A DNA stretch of 64,000 nt from Epiperipatus broadwayi. Its lineage: Eukaryota; Onychophora; Udeonychophora; Euonychophora; Peripatidae. Location of the stretch: positions 433,529-497,528 of the forward strand of contig JAQFVV010006509.1 of NCBI GenBank assembly GCA_028023455.1, given 5' to 3'. The position numbers were made by a program, and so were the translations under genes. Positions 36,929-49,624 of the stretch are shown piece by piece. Every line of letters starts with the position of its first letter. Within the stretch, counting starts at the first letter, position 1. The notes beneath the pieces are model-generated. The model searched no databases and was not told where the DNA came from. It was given only the letters and a program-made list of their open reading frames with translations.

Positions 36929-37131
36929 TATATATATATAAGATAGATGTCACTATGTATGCAAGTAGATCTTAATTGTAAATTAATTAAAGCAGATTGA
37001 AAAGAGCAAAAATTAAATATTTGTTAAAATGAATGTTTTTATATATGATTATTATTATATATATTGTTGCTGTTATATAAATATATTTTATATTATACTG
37101 TTGATTTATGTAAATTATTCGTTTGTAGATG

Positions 37132-37345
37132 GATATCTAAATATTACTACTGATGTTCATGAGTCCTGGCAGGTCTTCAAATTGTTTGTGAACAAACTTA
37201 AGAACAGGGACTCTCTCCTGGCTACAGAATGGCTGCATATGGGAATGTGGAAGCATTGCTCACCAGCAGATGACACTTTATCCCCAAATCAGAACTTTGC
37301 ATTCAAGTTGATCTTTTGGGGTCCCCATTCATTGATACTCTGAAA
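37132..37345 (+). other. GC-richer open stretch, unrecognised
   Basis: The last 70 codons of an open frame (37029-37343), from VDGYLNI to HSLIL, have ordinary amino-acid composition with Trp, His and Asp, unlike the Ile/Tyr-rich start. A splice-acceptor-like TCGTTTGTAG precedes 37130. The phrase LLATEWLHM resembles LASTEWLYI in the repeat at 1.4 kb, so it may belong to a dispersed repeat. No domain recognised. Confidence 0.25.
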
Positions 37346-37349
37346 ATTA

Positions 37350-38860
37350 TTTTTTATAACATAACATATATAAGAAAAGTGGATTAAGACTTATAAATAA
37401 TTAACCTTACAAAGTGATATTTAGTTATCTGCGTACTGGACGCCTTTATGAGAATGCTGGACTTAATGATCAAATTTTGCTAAAACTTAGTACTGGATTT
37501 AGTTAACTCCAATAAATCCTTGAAAAGAGCACTACTGTACTAACAGTGAGGAACCTCCCCAAAACCAGGAGTGGATTCATCATCCCACAAGGATAGACCA
37601 ATATTTTTTTTTAATGAAGCATTACCTTATTGATGTTATAATCAACTGACATAAACTATTAGTTTTTGTAAATGTTTGCTATGTTTACTTTGTATATAAT
37701 GATATCTATGTAAATTTTATATATAATTAGTAGCACTTGCATTTTCCTGAATAAATAAAAAAGAACTAGAAGAGGAAAATTTAAAGTTAAAATAAGTTGA
37801 CCAAATAATGTACTAATTGAAAAACAAATATATATGATGTTAAATGTGGTCATCATTCATGACAGAAGTGTCATATAATATTGGTCATTAAGTTAATGTG
37901 TATCTTTACTATTCTTCTTATAATGTGAAGCCATTGAATTTGCTTTCAGGAGTACAAATACACTAATATTAAAAAAATGCTCATATTAGTTGTTGTAATG
38001 TGATTTGTTGATGCAAGTGGAAGATTGCTTTAGATTATTTAAAAAAAAAAACAAGCACATTATTAAAGAATATACTACATTTGGATTGGCACTATTATTT
38101 TTCTGAATAAGAAAGACTACCAAGAGACAGGTTCAATGAGGTAACAATAATAATTTAAAGAACCAGTATTTGTAACAAATTATTTATTCAATTTCTAAAT
38201 ATTACAAGTTTTGTTTTTTTATTTTTTTCACAAAACATCTGATTTTAAAATATAAAATTGGGCATTTTTTTTAGAAATGGAGGAAGATGAATAAAATGAA
38301 AAATTATCTAGTTCATGAACTTATCTTATACAAAAATATTAAATTTGTTCGAATATATAATGTGTTTAATAAAAATAATTGAGTATACCATTGATTTATT
38401 ATTAATTTAGTAATGATTCTAAATTGTAATAATTTATAGTCTATGAATTTAATATTAAATAGATTATTTTTAAATATTATCTACTTTAAATTAAATTCCT
38501 TTTTTATAAAAAAAATTTTGCAAATGGATATATTTACAATTGATATTCATAAATATTAAGTAATAATTCCTATGACTAAAAGTACTATCTACTGCCAAGA
38601 ACAGTTCTTTTTACTCCAAAGCTATATTTTATACCCTTGAGTAAATTCTAAATGATATAGTGCTATTGCATCCATATCTGCAGATTATTTTTTTAATATT
38701 TTTCTTTATTAAAGTTCAAAGCTGGACGTAATGTTTTCATGTATCTAGAAGCTATATTCTTTTTATTATATGTTTTTTATTAATGTGTTGTGTCTGTGTA
38801 TGTTTCGGTGTGTGTGTCCACATTTTTGAATTTTGCTCCTACTGAGATTTGTTTTTTTAG
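37350..38860. other. No gene seen; AT-rich
   Basis: Around 37500-37600 the DNA is slightly richer in G+C (GAGGAACCTCCCCAAAACC). Nothing else recognised. Confidence 0.55.
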
Positions 38861-38865
38861 TTTTA

Positions 38866-39350
38866 ACAAAATAATATGTAAAAAAAATTTTTTTTTTAAA
38901 ATAATGTTTCTATGTAAACAACAATATTAAAAAATATAAAAATAATAAAGTATTCCAATTAAAGAGTAGGAAAAAAATGAATCTTGGTTAATTTGCGATT
39001 CTAGGAAAATAACAGAATTCTTAAAAACCTAGACTTGTTATAAATCAATTGGAAATTGCAATAATATTGTCATATTATAAAAGCATTTGAGGCCTTTTTT
39101 ATTTTTATTATTTATTTGAGTTAAAATGCTTTTATGAAATGACAATATTCCTGCAATTTCCAATTATTTTATAACAAGTTTAGATTTTTAAGATTTCTAA
39201 TATTTTCCAAGAATACCAAATTAACTGAGATTCAGTTTTTTTTTCTTCTTTTTAATTGAAATTCTTTGTTATTTTTGTTTTTTTTTAGCTTTACTGTTTA
39301 CATGAAAGCATTTTTTTTTAAAAAAAATCTTTACATATTAATTTTTTAAT
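38866..39350. repeat. Large diverged foldback, arms about 235 bp
   Basis: Left arm 38866-39098 and right arm about 39117-39350 are inverted copies. Clear paired strings include CTTGTTATAAATCAATTGGA against TCCAATTATTTTATAACAAG, AAATTGCAATAATATTGTCA against TGACAATATTCCTGCAATTT, and TGTAAACA against TGTTTACA. Many substitutions show age. The loop is about 20 bp (TATTTTTATTATTTATT). No coding capacity and no recognisable termini. Confidence 0.85.
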
Positions 39351-39354
39351 AAAA

Positions 39355-41535
39355 CTGGTATCTATTGATTATTCAGGCCAACAGTAAATGTCTGTAGAGT
39401 ATGATTTTGATAAACATTCTTGGAATCATATCTTAACAAATATCATAAAGTAAAATTTTCAGAATATGAAGTGAACTATATCAGTGACAATAAAATATTT
39501 ACATTTAGATTAATCATTTTTATTCTTGATGAAAATAAAAATAACAATAGAAAAAAAAGTATTTCTAATTCTATAAAAAAATATTTAATGTAGATCCTAT
39601 TTTATTTTACCTGGAGAAAAATAAGACTTTTTTTTTAAATTTAGTAAAGATTCCTTACTATTCATGTTAATTTTTCTTACTTCTTTTTCCATTTTTCTAA
39701 ATTTGTCTGTTTATTCATTTCCCAGATCTTAAAAAAGAATTACACCTCAATTTCATTTATTACTAAATTTTCAAATAGTCATTCTTCTTGATTAAAAAAT
39801 TTATTTTTATAATAAACATTATGCTGCTTTCAAATTTTATTATTATTTATTTTAACATTATCACTTTTTAAAATGTTTGTACTTCTTGCCAAAAATTCAC
39901 TCTATTATTATAATAGTTTGGTAAAGAATCAATGTTTGTAATTCATATATGAGAGTATTTTCTATAATTGATTTTAGAATAAATGTTTTAATTTATATTT
40001 TTTTTAGCACAAAATTAAACTATTTTATAGAATTCTTCTAGTTAACTGATTTGTATATCGGTTTTACTGTAATGTCTTTCAGAAATTTGATTTTTGTTTT
40101 ATTCTACAGTTAACATCTTTTCAATTATACTATCATTAATTCCTTTAATTCTATGTATGTCATGTAAACAATTTTGAAGGAATTGTCAAGTCTACATTTG
40201 AATCATGAGCTTTGCCATTATACCTGCTTTTGGTTGTTTCAATAACAATCAGTTCATTCATGAAATGTAAAGAATATAAAACATTGTCTTCTTTCTGAAA
40301 TCTCAGATACTGTTTTTCTCCCATATTATTTTGGAGATAAATTTTAAAAATGAATAAGCTATGTTATATCTTTCATACATGTTTTTTATGATGCTCTTAA
40401 AATACAATCAGAATTTAAGCAAAAATTATATCAGACTGATAAAAGTTTAAAAATATTTTTATAATAACCTTAGAAAGCTTTAATACTATTAAACAATTAT
40501 AACTTTTTTTTCTAAGTGAATAAATATTAGTAGACTTTTTTCTATTTTATATTCCATTTCTGATTATATATTTTATGCAGAGTATATTGTTAATATACTT
40601 TCTATCAGTTTTGATTTTGTTTTTTATTAGCTTTCTATTCATTGCTTTATTACTTTTTCATATAATCTATATATAGAAAAGATAACATTATCTCCACAGT
40701 TAGATAATTTGATTTACTTTTTTAATATTTATGGGTAAAATAGTTTAGTGTAATTGTGGAATGTTCAACTAAAGACCTAAAGTTTCATGGATCACAGCTC
40801 ATCATTTTCTTTTTTGGTGTTCAAACAGCAAATTCTCTCATTTGAGAAAACATTTGTAAAAATATTGAATGCCACACTTTTTTTTTAATTTTTGTTGTAT
40901 TTTCTGTCATTGTAAACATTTTGTGAAAAGAAAATTTAAGTTTTTTAATCCAGATTTTAATGTTTGTCTATTTTTAATTGAAAACTTTCTAAATTTTTCC
41001 TTATTTATTTGAACTTGATCATCTTATTTTTTATATTTATTATGTTTCTTATATTTACAACAAAATTATTTTCTTAATCTCATCTGTAATTGGATGTAAT
41101 ATAGAAAGCAATCATTATACAATTATTATTTTTCTAAGGACATTGCAGTACTTTTTATATTTTTACTTATATGTCCTGAGTTTGATTTAATAAATTATCT
41201 TTTTGAGATATTCTTTTCTTGTTTTACTTGAATGTATGCTTTGTGCTTTTTTTTTAATTTTTGTTTAACAACTACTTTTGATATTAAGATCTTTTTTACT
41301 CACTACTATGTGATCATTTATTTCATTAATCCTCATATTTTTTAAATTTTTTTTTATTTTAGAGTACCAAGGCATTCCAGAAAGCTTGTCTTTGTACTCC
41401 ATTGCATATTTTCTGATATATCACCATAGTTTGTAGTTTAATATTAGTGCTCAAAAAATCTTATAAATTACTTTTGATAGATTTTAAACTAACTAAAACA
41501 TAATACATATTATATAATGATGTGATATAAACGAT
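39355..41535. other. No assignable gene; possible decayed repeat
   Basis: Very T-rich on the plus strand. Minus-strand translations show runs of plausible but unassignable Lys-rich sequence with many stops, which may be an old LINE. I cannot support a family. Confidence 0.4.
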
Positions 41536-41539
41536 TTTA

Positions 41540-41850
41540 ATACTTATTTTCTTGGTCTCTTCAGCAATTTACTCTATCTCATATAATTAATACACATAGC
41601 CACATACTTATGGAAAAGATAAATAATTGCCAAAGCACATATTTTGTCCTGAACCAGCATTCATCAGTTGATCCAGATCATCATCTCACATAAACTGATA
41701 AGTGCTGGTTCAGCATGAAATATGTATATTGGAGATCATTTATCTTTTTCACATAGGTGTTGTCATGTTTATCAGTTGAATGAGATATAGTGGATTACTA
41801 ACGGGAACTTGAAAGTCTGTGTTCAAATTCCCTATTTACTTCTAAACTCC
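41540..41850. mobile_element. Head-to-head pair of SINE-like copies
   Basis: Left copy is on the minus strand (about 41690 down to 41540) and right copy on the plus strand (41690-41850). Both contain the family words CAACTGATGA or AACTGATAA, TGCTGGTTCAG, TTATTTATCTTTT or CATTTATCTTTTT, and a GAGATA(G/T)AGT segment. The right copy ends in GTGTTCAAATTCCC, B-box-like. The 5' part present in the 1.8 and 46 kb copies is missing, so both are truncated at the same side and joined there. Confidence 0.8.
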
Positions 41851-41859
41851 AAGTACATA

Positions 41860-44800
41860 TATATAAAGTATACATGTATTTAAAATATATAATAATATAA
41901 AAAAAAATTTTTTTCACTTCTGATGATGTTTTTTAAAAAGAATTCTCACATTTAGAATACTGTTATATATTCAATTTTTTTATTCAATTTAAAAATTGAA
42001 GTATAATTTGATAAAAAAAATTGTTTATTTAAAACTGCAAGATTAATAAAATATTATTCAAAATTCCTAAAAAATATAATATTTAAAAATTTATAGAGGT
42101 GTCTTCTCAATTAAAAGTGATTGCCAAAATATTTCTCTTAAAAAAATAATTTGATAAAATAATTCAAAATATTTTTCAATATCAGTGTATAACAGAATAA
42201 TCGCCACAATGAACAAATGTAATAATAATATATTGTTCACCTCTAGTGCCATCTGGATAACTACAGATGATTAATAGAGAGCAGATGATAGCTCCAATAA
42301 TTTTACAAGATAACTTTTAGCTACTGATCTTTATCAATAAATACAGTGAATTATAAGTACTCAATGCAACAACTATTATACTATTCAGGTTAAAAACTTG
42401 AAAATTTGCAAACACTAATATTCTTTAATTCATGATAGTCAACATCCTTGTTCAACTATACATATTTGTGAGTATATCGGTAAATATATATTTTAGTCGC
42501 TTTAATTATGACAATATACTCTGTGAAACTGATAACTTATACTCACATAGTTGACACTAAAGTACAGTTGTGCAAAGTTTCTTACAGCTGTCAATATATA
42601 TTTTAAATGTACATTGAAGATTTGCTAATAATTTAGTCAGAAAATGCTATTTAAAATCAAATATCATTTTTTTCTAAAACAGTAAAAGGTTATTTACAAT
42701 CAAGAGATAAATAAAGCTTATTTTGTTTTAGGTCAGTTGAATGTTGAATTTACAATTCATAAGCATTATGATAAAACTAAAAAAACAAGTCTGTTACTTA
42801 GAATAAATACTTTTCACAGGTTTATCTAGGTTAAATAGTTATCCATACATCTCTTTTTATCAGTCTTTCTGAAAAATTAAGAATAAAATGTTTTTTTTAT
42901 TATTTTCATTGATATCTTTTTATATTATCGTTCTTAATTGTTGTTTTCTTTCATTTTTATTAACTTTATATTAGATTAAACTCATTATAATCAAAACAAA
43001 TATTTTTACATATGGTATCAACTACTCTAATTTTTTTTTTCAACTCAGCATTAGGTTTTTCTTTTATTTAATCCATAATATTCTGAAGATTCAAGAAATC
43101 ATTTTTACCTTTATTTATTTTTATCTTCAAAACCTCTTACTATATAATCACAATTTTGATACATTGTGAATATATAAGGATTTTTTTTCAAAATGAAATC
43201 TATTAATAAAATCTGTAATTTAACAAATTGTTTATTAACATATTAAAGTACATTTATTATGTATCACCATCTTAAATTGATTGAACCAATAATGATACAA
43301 TGCAAAGATATAAACCACTAAAATCCTCCTTAAATATCTTTTCTTCTCCAATGTTCTTTTTAATTAACTATTGGAAAAGCTTTTGCACTGCAATAAAATA
43401 TTTAAACTCTATTTTGACCACTTCAATCACTAACAAATTAATATAACTTTTATGTGAAATATAGAATGAAAAATGTAAAGCAGAATTTTAAGTAATAATT
43501 TATGTCTCAATAATTTTTAAAAAGCAAATAAGGTATAATTTATGCAAGGTTTCATCAGTAGTAATTTTTATCCAAAATATTGCTAAACACAGATTCAGCT
43601 CTGGTGCAGCATTTATCATATTAAAAAGAGATCTTTCATTATAGTGATATAACCCCTACAAATAAATTCATTGCATATAAAGCTGTCATTTTGCATAGTT
43701 AATTATGTGTAGGAAATATTTAGACTTCCTAATAATGCAATATAAAAGCATTAGAAAATGTTCATTTTAGGGGGGTTCACAAAATTTGTATATTATAATG
43801 GAAAGACCATAAAATCAATTAATGCATTCTTCAATATTCTGGATATGGTAGTATAGAACTTACTATTATAAATTTATGTCTTTATTGTATTGAATATGTA
43901 AATGAACAGTAGTATACTTTCTAACAAAATATTTTATTGCAAATTTAAACATCCTTTTTATAAAAGAGGCAGATTTTTCCATTATAAAGATAGAATAAAA
44001 TAAAAACTAAAATGTGTGAAGGCATATCAAATGATCAGACCAATAAACCAGCATGCTATGTATATTGGTGTATCAGCAGTTTAGATTTTTATTTTTATTG
44101 TTGGATTTAAACTAGCTATAACTTTTTATTAGGATGGTGCTGAAGCTAATTTATATGTGTTTTTCAAAGATTTATATATTTTTACTCTTGAATAAAATCA
44201 TATTAATCTTTTTTACTATTTTAAATATAAGTATAGTGTATATACTTAAGTTAGATATAGTCACTCTATCTATACATTTAAATGTATTGAATGGATTTGC
44301 ATTAGAGAAATCAATATATAAGTACTATTATAGAATCAAATATATATTATGCCAAGTGTGTTTTCTATATTTTTCAATGCAGTCATTTTACTGTTAAACA
44401 ATTTGCATAGTTATTTGTAGATTGAATAGTCACTGATATTATAGGCATAAATATTGAAAGTATATTGAAAATTTCTTTTTTTATCTAGATAAACCCAAAT
44501 TGGCAACTGCAAGGTAAAATCTCACCATTTAGAAAGAGAATTTTTATATGATTTAGCATTAAACTAACAATAGAACCACTTTTAGCTTAACATTAGATAT
44601 TTATAATAATAAAATATCAGACATATATTTTTATGGCATGAATTCAGTTTGCAATTGCTAGTTTTAATAGGATAATTGCTTAATTATATCATAACTAAAG
44701 TTTATTTTGGCAAATGTGTGGACATTCCTGTTATACTTTCAATGTTTTTTTTTTTTTTTATAAAAGAAAAAAATTATTTATGACATTATTTGTAATTACA

Positions 44801-44880
44801 TTGAATCTCTGATAACATGCACTAATTGAAAACAGTCAAATATTAATCACAGTAGAACTGGTGTGAAGAAGCAGAAAATA
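41860..44880. other. No gene seen; AT-rich
   Basis: A short patch at 42238-42275 (CTCTAGTGCCATCTGG, CAGATG) resembles transposon termini with CCATCTG but has no partner nearby. Frame 44134-44397 is a chance hydrophobic frame. Nothing else supported. Confidence 0.5.
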
Positions 44881-44884
44881 TTGA

Positions 44885-45124
44885 GAGGTTACTCATCATC
44901 TGGAAAGGAGCATCAAGCACATCTCCTATGTGGATGATGTTACTGTCTTCCTTCCATCCAAGAAGCCCTTACTTCATCATCAACAAAACCTTGATAGATA
45001 TGCATTGGAATTTAATCTCCACTTAAACTATGCTAAGTCATCCATTTGGAATATCAGCACATGGGTCATGATCCCCTCTAAGTACACCTCAAAGCCTACT
45101 TTTAATGTTTACATTATAATCTGA
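44885..45124 (+). pseudogene. Reverse transcriptase palm fragment with intact YVDD
   Basis: Open from the stop at 44882. It reads HHLERSIKHISYVDDVTVFL: motif C with both catalytic aspartates. Then come LDRYALEFNLHLNYAKS, the following motif D region (GL-LN--KS type), and a few more codons before breaking at the 60-bp tandem repeat. It is only about 80 codons, with no motif A or B upstream, so it is an isolated LINE fragment. The clade is not determinable; it is not the same sequence as motif C of the 20.6-23.1 kb LINE (FAYMGDV). Confidence 0.72.
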
Positions 45125-45227
45125 GAAAATTATATATATATATATATTTCTTTACATGAAACATATATTTACATTATAATCTGAGAAAATTATATATATA
45201 TATATATTTCTTTACATGAAACACTTT
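45108..45227 (+). repeat. Perfect 60-bp tandem duplication
   Basis: TTTACATTATAATCTGAG, AAAATTATATATA and TTTCTTTACATGAAACA are repeated with a period of exactly 60 bp, units starting at 45108 and 45168. There is no visible mismatch, so the duplication is young, or polymorphic, or an assembly error around the TA run. Confidence 0.93.
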
Positions 45228-45234
45228 TTTACTT

Positions 45235-46015
45235 GTAATAAATATTTATAAAGTTGAGATATTTCAGTTTTTACACATATAAAGTATATATGTCTGAGTT
45301 TTATAATATATGGCTTATTAGGCTAAAAGTGCTTCGACTTTTAAAGACAAAACAGACAAAAATGTATTATTTCATAGCATGAATTTAATTTACAATTGTC
45401 AGTTTTAATTATCTGTTTGCCTAATTATAGCATAGTTGAAGTTAATCTAAATAAATACATAAAAAAATTTGGTTATACTTTTCATGTTCACATATATATA
45501 TAAAATTACATGGGCTAATGGTATTCATTATTAAAACAAAACAACTTTTTTCAATTTTTTCTTGGTATTGATTGTATAAATAACATGTCAGCCAGAAACA
45601 TGTAAGGGACAGAATTGATTTTAAAAAGTATTAGAAATAAAACAGGTTTTTAAAATGAGACTAATCTAATATTTTAAAACAAACATAAATAAAATGATAT
45701 AATTATACTACCTTACATATTATAATTATTACTGATAATATAAATCATTACCACTCAATCATTGACATCTACATACAAATAGAAATGGTTAATATTACTA
45801 CAGAAGGAATAACAATAAAGAAAAAGGTAACTACTAAAAATTTGACATTAAAATAGATAAAACATTAGAGGCAGAGTTTCTGTGCTTAGAATTAAAAAAT
45901 GAAAAACTGGTTCTTCAATCAAATAATCCCATTGTCATTGTTATTAGTAAGACTTGATCAAAATAGCATGAGAGATTTATTACAATTGGACTATTTAACA
46001 ATTTACATTAAAATA
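45235..46015. other. No gene seen; AT-rich
   Basis: No frame of interest. The words CAATTGTCAGTTTTAATTATCTGTTTGCCTAATTATAGCATA near 45397 resemble 44652-44695 (CAATTGCTAGTTTTAATAGG...TTAATTATATCATA), a diverged direct repeat. Confidence 0.5.
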
Positions 46016-46020
46016 GTAAG

Positions 46021-46730
46021 AACTGAAACACACAGGTTTATTATATGTCGGTGTCTATATATGTAATATATAGGGTATATGGGAACAGACTTTAACATGA
46101 CCCACCATTCTGCATACTATCTCATAACACGAATACACTTGAACACATATATGCTGAAAAGATAAATAATCACCAATATATGTATTTCATGCTAAACCAG
46201 CAATCATCAGTTGGTCCACATATATATTAAGGTAGCTAATCCTCATACTTTAATGGACAGACTTCAGTCTACTTCACACTCCAATTTTTCAACCGTCCAT
46301 CCAATTGAAAATCTGATGACGGAATGCTCAAAGGCCACCCTGAGGCCAAGATTCTTGTCACACCAATGTTGACCTGAGGTCAATCTGACCCCTCATGTAC
46401 AGGATAAAATCCATTTAATACATTTACAAGGGATGGGCAGACCTTTCTACTATGTAATAACTGAAACACACAGGCTTATTATATACCTGTGTCTATATAT
46501 GCTTGTCCATTAAAGTATGAGGATTGCCTATATTAATATATATCTGAGCACTTATAGCATATATGTGTAGAGATGGTAATCTGGACCAACTGATGATTGC
46601 TGGTTTAGCATAAAATACGCATATTGGTGATTATTTATCTTTTCAGCATATATATGTTCAAGTGTATCAGTGTTATGAGATATTATGGAGAGTGGTGGGT
46701 CGTGTGAAAATCTGTGCTCATATATATTAA
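46021..46730. mobile_element. Full-length inverted pair of the composite SINE-like element
   Basis: A minus-strand copy runs from about 46400 down to 46021 and contains all parts seen at 1801-2190: GCATTCCGTC, GACTGAAGTCTGTCCATTAA, CCAACTGATGATTGCTGG, GGTGATTATTTATCTTTTC. A plus-strand copy (46482-46730) repeats it from CTTGTCCATTAAAGTATGAG onward. The segment AACTGAAACACACAGG...TTATTATAT...GTGTCTATATATG occurs in direct orientation at 46021 and 46459, at the outer end of the first copy and just before the second. The centre (46266-46458) is single copy within this locus and relatively GC-rich, with CTGAGGCC and CCTGAGGTCAA. Confidence 0.83.
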
Positions 46731-46734
46731 AATA

Positions 46735-47195
46735 GTAAGGTAAAAAAAATCGAGAAACAGAAGAAAAAATAATGATGAAATTAATTTAGATATAAATAGT
46801 ATTAATACTTTTTTAAATAAAATTAAGAGGTAATTTGCACTTTTAAATAAAATACCAAATTTCATAAACAATTTTAGCAATAGAGATATGATTATAACAA
46901 TTGAGGTCGGGATTCGATAGCACTTACAATAAAGAGAATTACATTTTAAATAAAGAGAATACATAATTATTTTAATTAATTTAAATTTCATTAAATTAGT
47001 TTGTAAGTACATTTTTTTTTTATTATATTAGAATTTATTACTCGAGTAAGGCAAAATAAAAACTTCATGCTTGGAAAAAAAATTAAGATTTAAATTTTGC
47101 CATTAACTATGGATGGAATCCGTGTAACTAGAAGAACAGAGATAATCCAACATTTAGGAGTATATTTATTCAATATAACTTGACCTATACATATA
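46735..47195. other. No gene seen
   Basis: AT-rich; the frame 47012-46683 is Ile/Leu/Phe-rich chance sequence partly over the SINE-like copy. Confidence 0.55.
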
Positions 47196-47198
47196 CAA

Positions 47199-47330
47199 AA
47201 CGTAGACATATATATATATATATGCGTGTGTGTATGCGTATATGTGTATGTTTGATATACGCATAAAAAACGTAGACATATATGCGTGTGTGTGTGCGTA
47301 TATGTGTATGTTTGCTTCATGCGTACGCAT
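47199..47330 (+). repeat. Tandem duplication of a GT/TA-rich unit of about 67 bp
   Basis: AAACGTAGACATATAT, TGCGTGTGTGTRTGCG and TATATGTGTATGTTTG occur twice (47199-47265 and 47266-47330), each ending in a ...ACGCATAAAAAA string. The Thr-His-Tyr frame across it is a repeat artefact. Confidence 0.85.
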
Positions 47331-47334
47331 AAAA

Positions 47335-49455
47335 AATTTCTAACCCAAATATTAAATTGAAAATTAAAATAATCAATTAAATGTTTTAATTTATAATGAT
47401 ATTTTAATATCTGATAATTATTTCATATTGTGTAACTATAGCAATGGGAAAAAAAATCTTGAAAATGCTCTGACAAGATTGCTTATTTAAAAGTCCAAGA
47501 AATGATTTAAATATTTCAATTTACATATAATCGGTATTAACAAGTTTGATAAATTAGTTCCAATTAACTTTTAAGTATAATTTTGCGCTAATTGTATATA
47601 AAAAAAAATTAGCATATATCAAATTTTCTCAGACTAATATATATTGCTTTTAGCATCTTACTCTTTTTTTTTTTTTTTTTTTGATAAAAGATGTTTAAAA
47701 AAATGTTTTATTAGACTAGTTTTGTTTTAACCTAAAAAGAAAAAAGAGAGAAAATTATTGAACTGTTTGTTATTCATTATAAAATTACGATTATATTTTT
47801 ATGCTCGTATTATGAAGACAGGTTGCAAGCTGCTGAGTCCACTTTACACTAATATTATTATAAAATCGTAAACCCATTTCTAATTTATTTACAAATATAA
47901 AATTTATAAAATAATTTGGTCTGTGACTTTAATTATCTTTTTCAGCTTTCATTAGCCTTAAGGTCTTATTCTTCAAAACGCTTCTTATGGCGTAGTAGCA
48001 ACATTGCCTAAGGTTACGGCCCTGAACTCTAAAATTACTTCTCGACACTCATTTTTTCCACTTATTCTATAATAAATTTATTTAAAGAAAAATTTACATT
48101 TTCTTTAAAAAATAATAATAATGTTTAAGCTTCTGGCAAATTATGCAAGCAAAGTAATTTAAAAACAAAAACTTAAGTATGTGTTTAAAATATTAATTTT
48201 TTCCAAATATTTTACATCAGAAGTTGACATGAAACTTATCATCCTATTAGTTGCTAATTGCTAAGAATGAGCTTCATTTTTCACAATTTATCTAATGAGT
48301 ATTTGAAAAGTTTGTTAATCAAGGGATTGCTATTTCTGTAAAAAAAAAAAAAATAAATGACAGCAAGGGGAAAGAATTAAAACAAAAAACAAAAAATTTG
48401 GTTTTAAATCGTTTCTAAATGCTACATTTAAAAATGTATTTTTCATAAAATAAATGACTTTTTTTTTTTTTAATGTTCTAATTAGGAAATATTAATTATT
48501 TTCTTTTTTTTTTTAATTTTACAGGTTTTGTTGAAAATCTCAGAACAATTACGAATGATTCATTATCAGAGTTTAATATTTTCATGGACATTTTAATTAT
48601 TTGAACAGCAACAAAAATTAAATATATATAAACACACATAGTAATAAATCTCTGATATATAAACATTTCTCTCTTGTAAAAGTCTTATATTAAGTAATTG
48701 CTCAAAAAATAAATACTATGATTGCTCACTTAATAAGATATTCAGATTAGTACTCATTGTTATGGAGAGAAAACTAGTATAGGAAAGATCTTAAATAGGA
48801 TATCTTCAAGGTGTTAAAGAAAAATGTCTTATAGATTTTTAATGGGTAGGCATTAAAAAGAAAGCTAAAGAAATATATTGCTCATCGACCCATGGTTAAA
48901 CATAAAGAGAGAAACTTAAGTGATATTTTTCAAAGTGGGTTTTTTTTAAACCAAAAATTTTATTTTTTAAAAACCCTATGATTACATCTTCAAGGTTATG
49001 CTCAAGCATGAGATACAACTAATGCATTGCAATTGTATCTTACCTCAATTTGAGTCTTAAAAATAAAATCTTTCTGTGCCTTTTATTATTAGTATTGTTG
49101 TCGTGGAGTTAATATTATTATTGTTGTTGTAGCTATTATTATTACTTTTTTATTTTTTACTATTTTTTCCTATGGGAAAGGCAATATTGCACTTGGAAGT
49201 TCACATATAATAAGGTGTCTTTTTATCAAAGCGATAAAGATATAAGGGGAAGCATCAAAATGTGAAGTCTATTTCATTTTATTCTCTTATTTTTTCAATG
49301 GTGCCAGAGATAGTTATTTGTTTTACAATCTACATATTTCCCTTGCAATCTCTCCTTGTTAGTCCCAACAAGCATTTTTTATACTTTATTGTGCAGTTTC
49401 AAGCCTCCTTTATTGCTTATTTGTAAAGTGCCCAAATTTTATACCCTTAAACAAA
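47335..49455. other. No gene seen; AT-rich
   Basis: A patch at 47975-48030 (GGCGTAGTAGCAACATTGCC, TTACGGCCC) is unusually GC-rich and vaguely tRNA-like, but I cannot fold it. Poly-T at 47665-47682 and poly-A at 48340. Nothing else. Confidence 0.5.
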
Positions 49456-49460
49456 TATTA

Positions 49461-49620
49461 GTAAAACACATTAATAAAAATTGTATTTATATGTTTTACT
49501 AAATTAACTTTATTTAAATATTCTAAATACGTTCAACTGTTAATAATAGTACACAGGTTAGTATATGCACAATGTTTCGAGAAGTATTATTCTCTCTCTT
49601 CTTCAGGTATTGCTGACTTA
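49461..49620 (-). mobile_element. Penelope-like terminal fragment with hairpin and hammerhead-like core
   Basis: On the minus strand CTGAAGAAG...CTTCTCGAAACA (49606-49573) keeps a CTGANGA / GAAA core with a nearly paired stem II, then GTGCATATAC and an AATAAAG. Further on, TAGTAAAACA (49461-49470) and TGTTTTACTA (49494-49503) form a hairpin. Penelope-like retroelements are known to carry hammerhead motifs in their terminal repeats. I did not identify stems I and III, so ribozyme status is inference. Confidence 0.42.
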
Positions 49621-49624
49621 ACTA

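Noticed and set aside
39890-41300. Third RTE-type LINE on the minus strand
   Set aside because: Translations are Lys-rich and somewhat protein-like, but no RT or endonuclease motif could be placed.
44134-44397. Membrane-protein-like frame of 87 codons
   Set aside because: Hydrophobicity follows from T-rich DNA; no supporting context.
46683-47012. 109-codon hydrophobic frame on the minus strand
   Set aside because: Chance frame in AT-rich sequence, partly over the SINE-like copy.
47090-47320. Minus-strand frame with Thr-His-Tyr repeats
   Set aside because: Product of a GT/TA-rich tandem duplication.
47975-48030. tRNA or SINE head
   Set aside because: GC-rich and with GGCGTAGTAGC, but no B box or cloverleaf could be formed.
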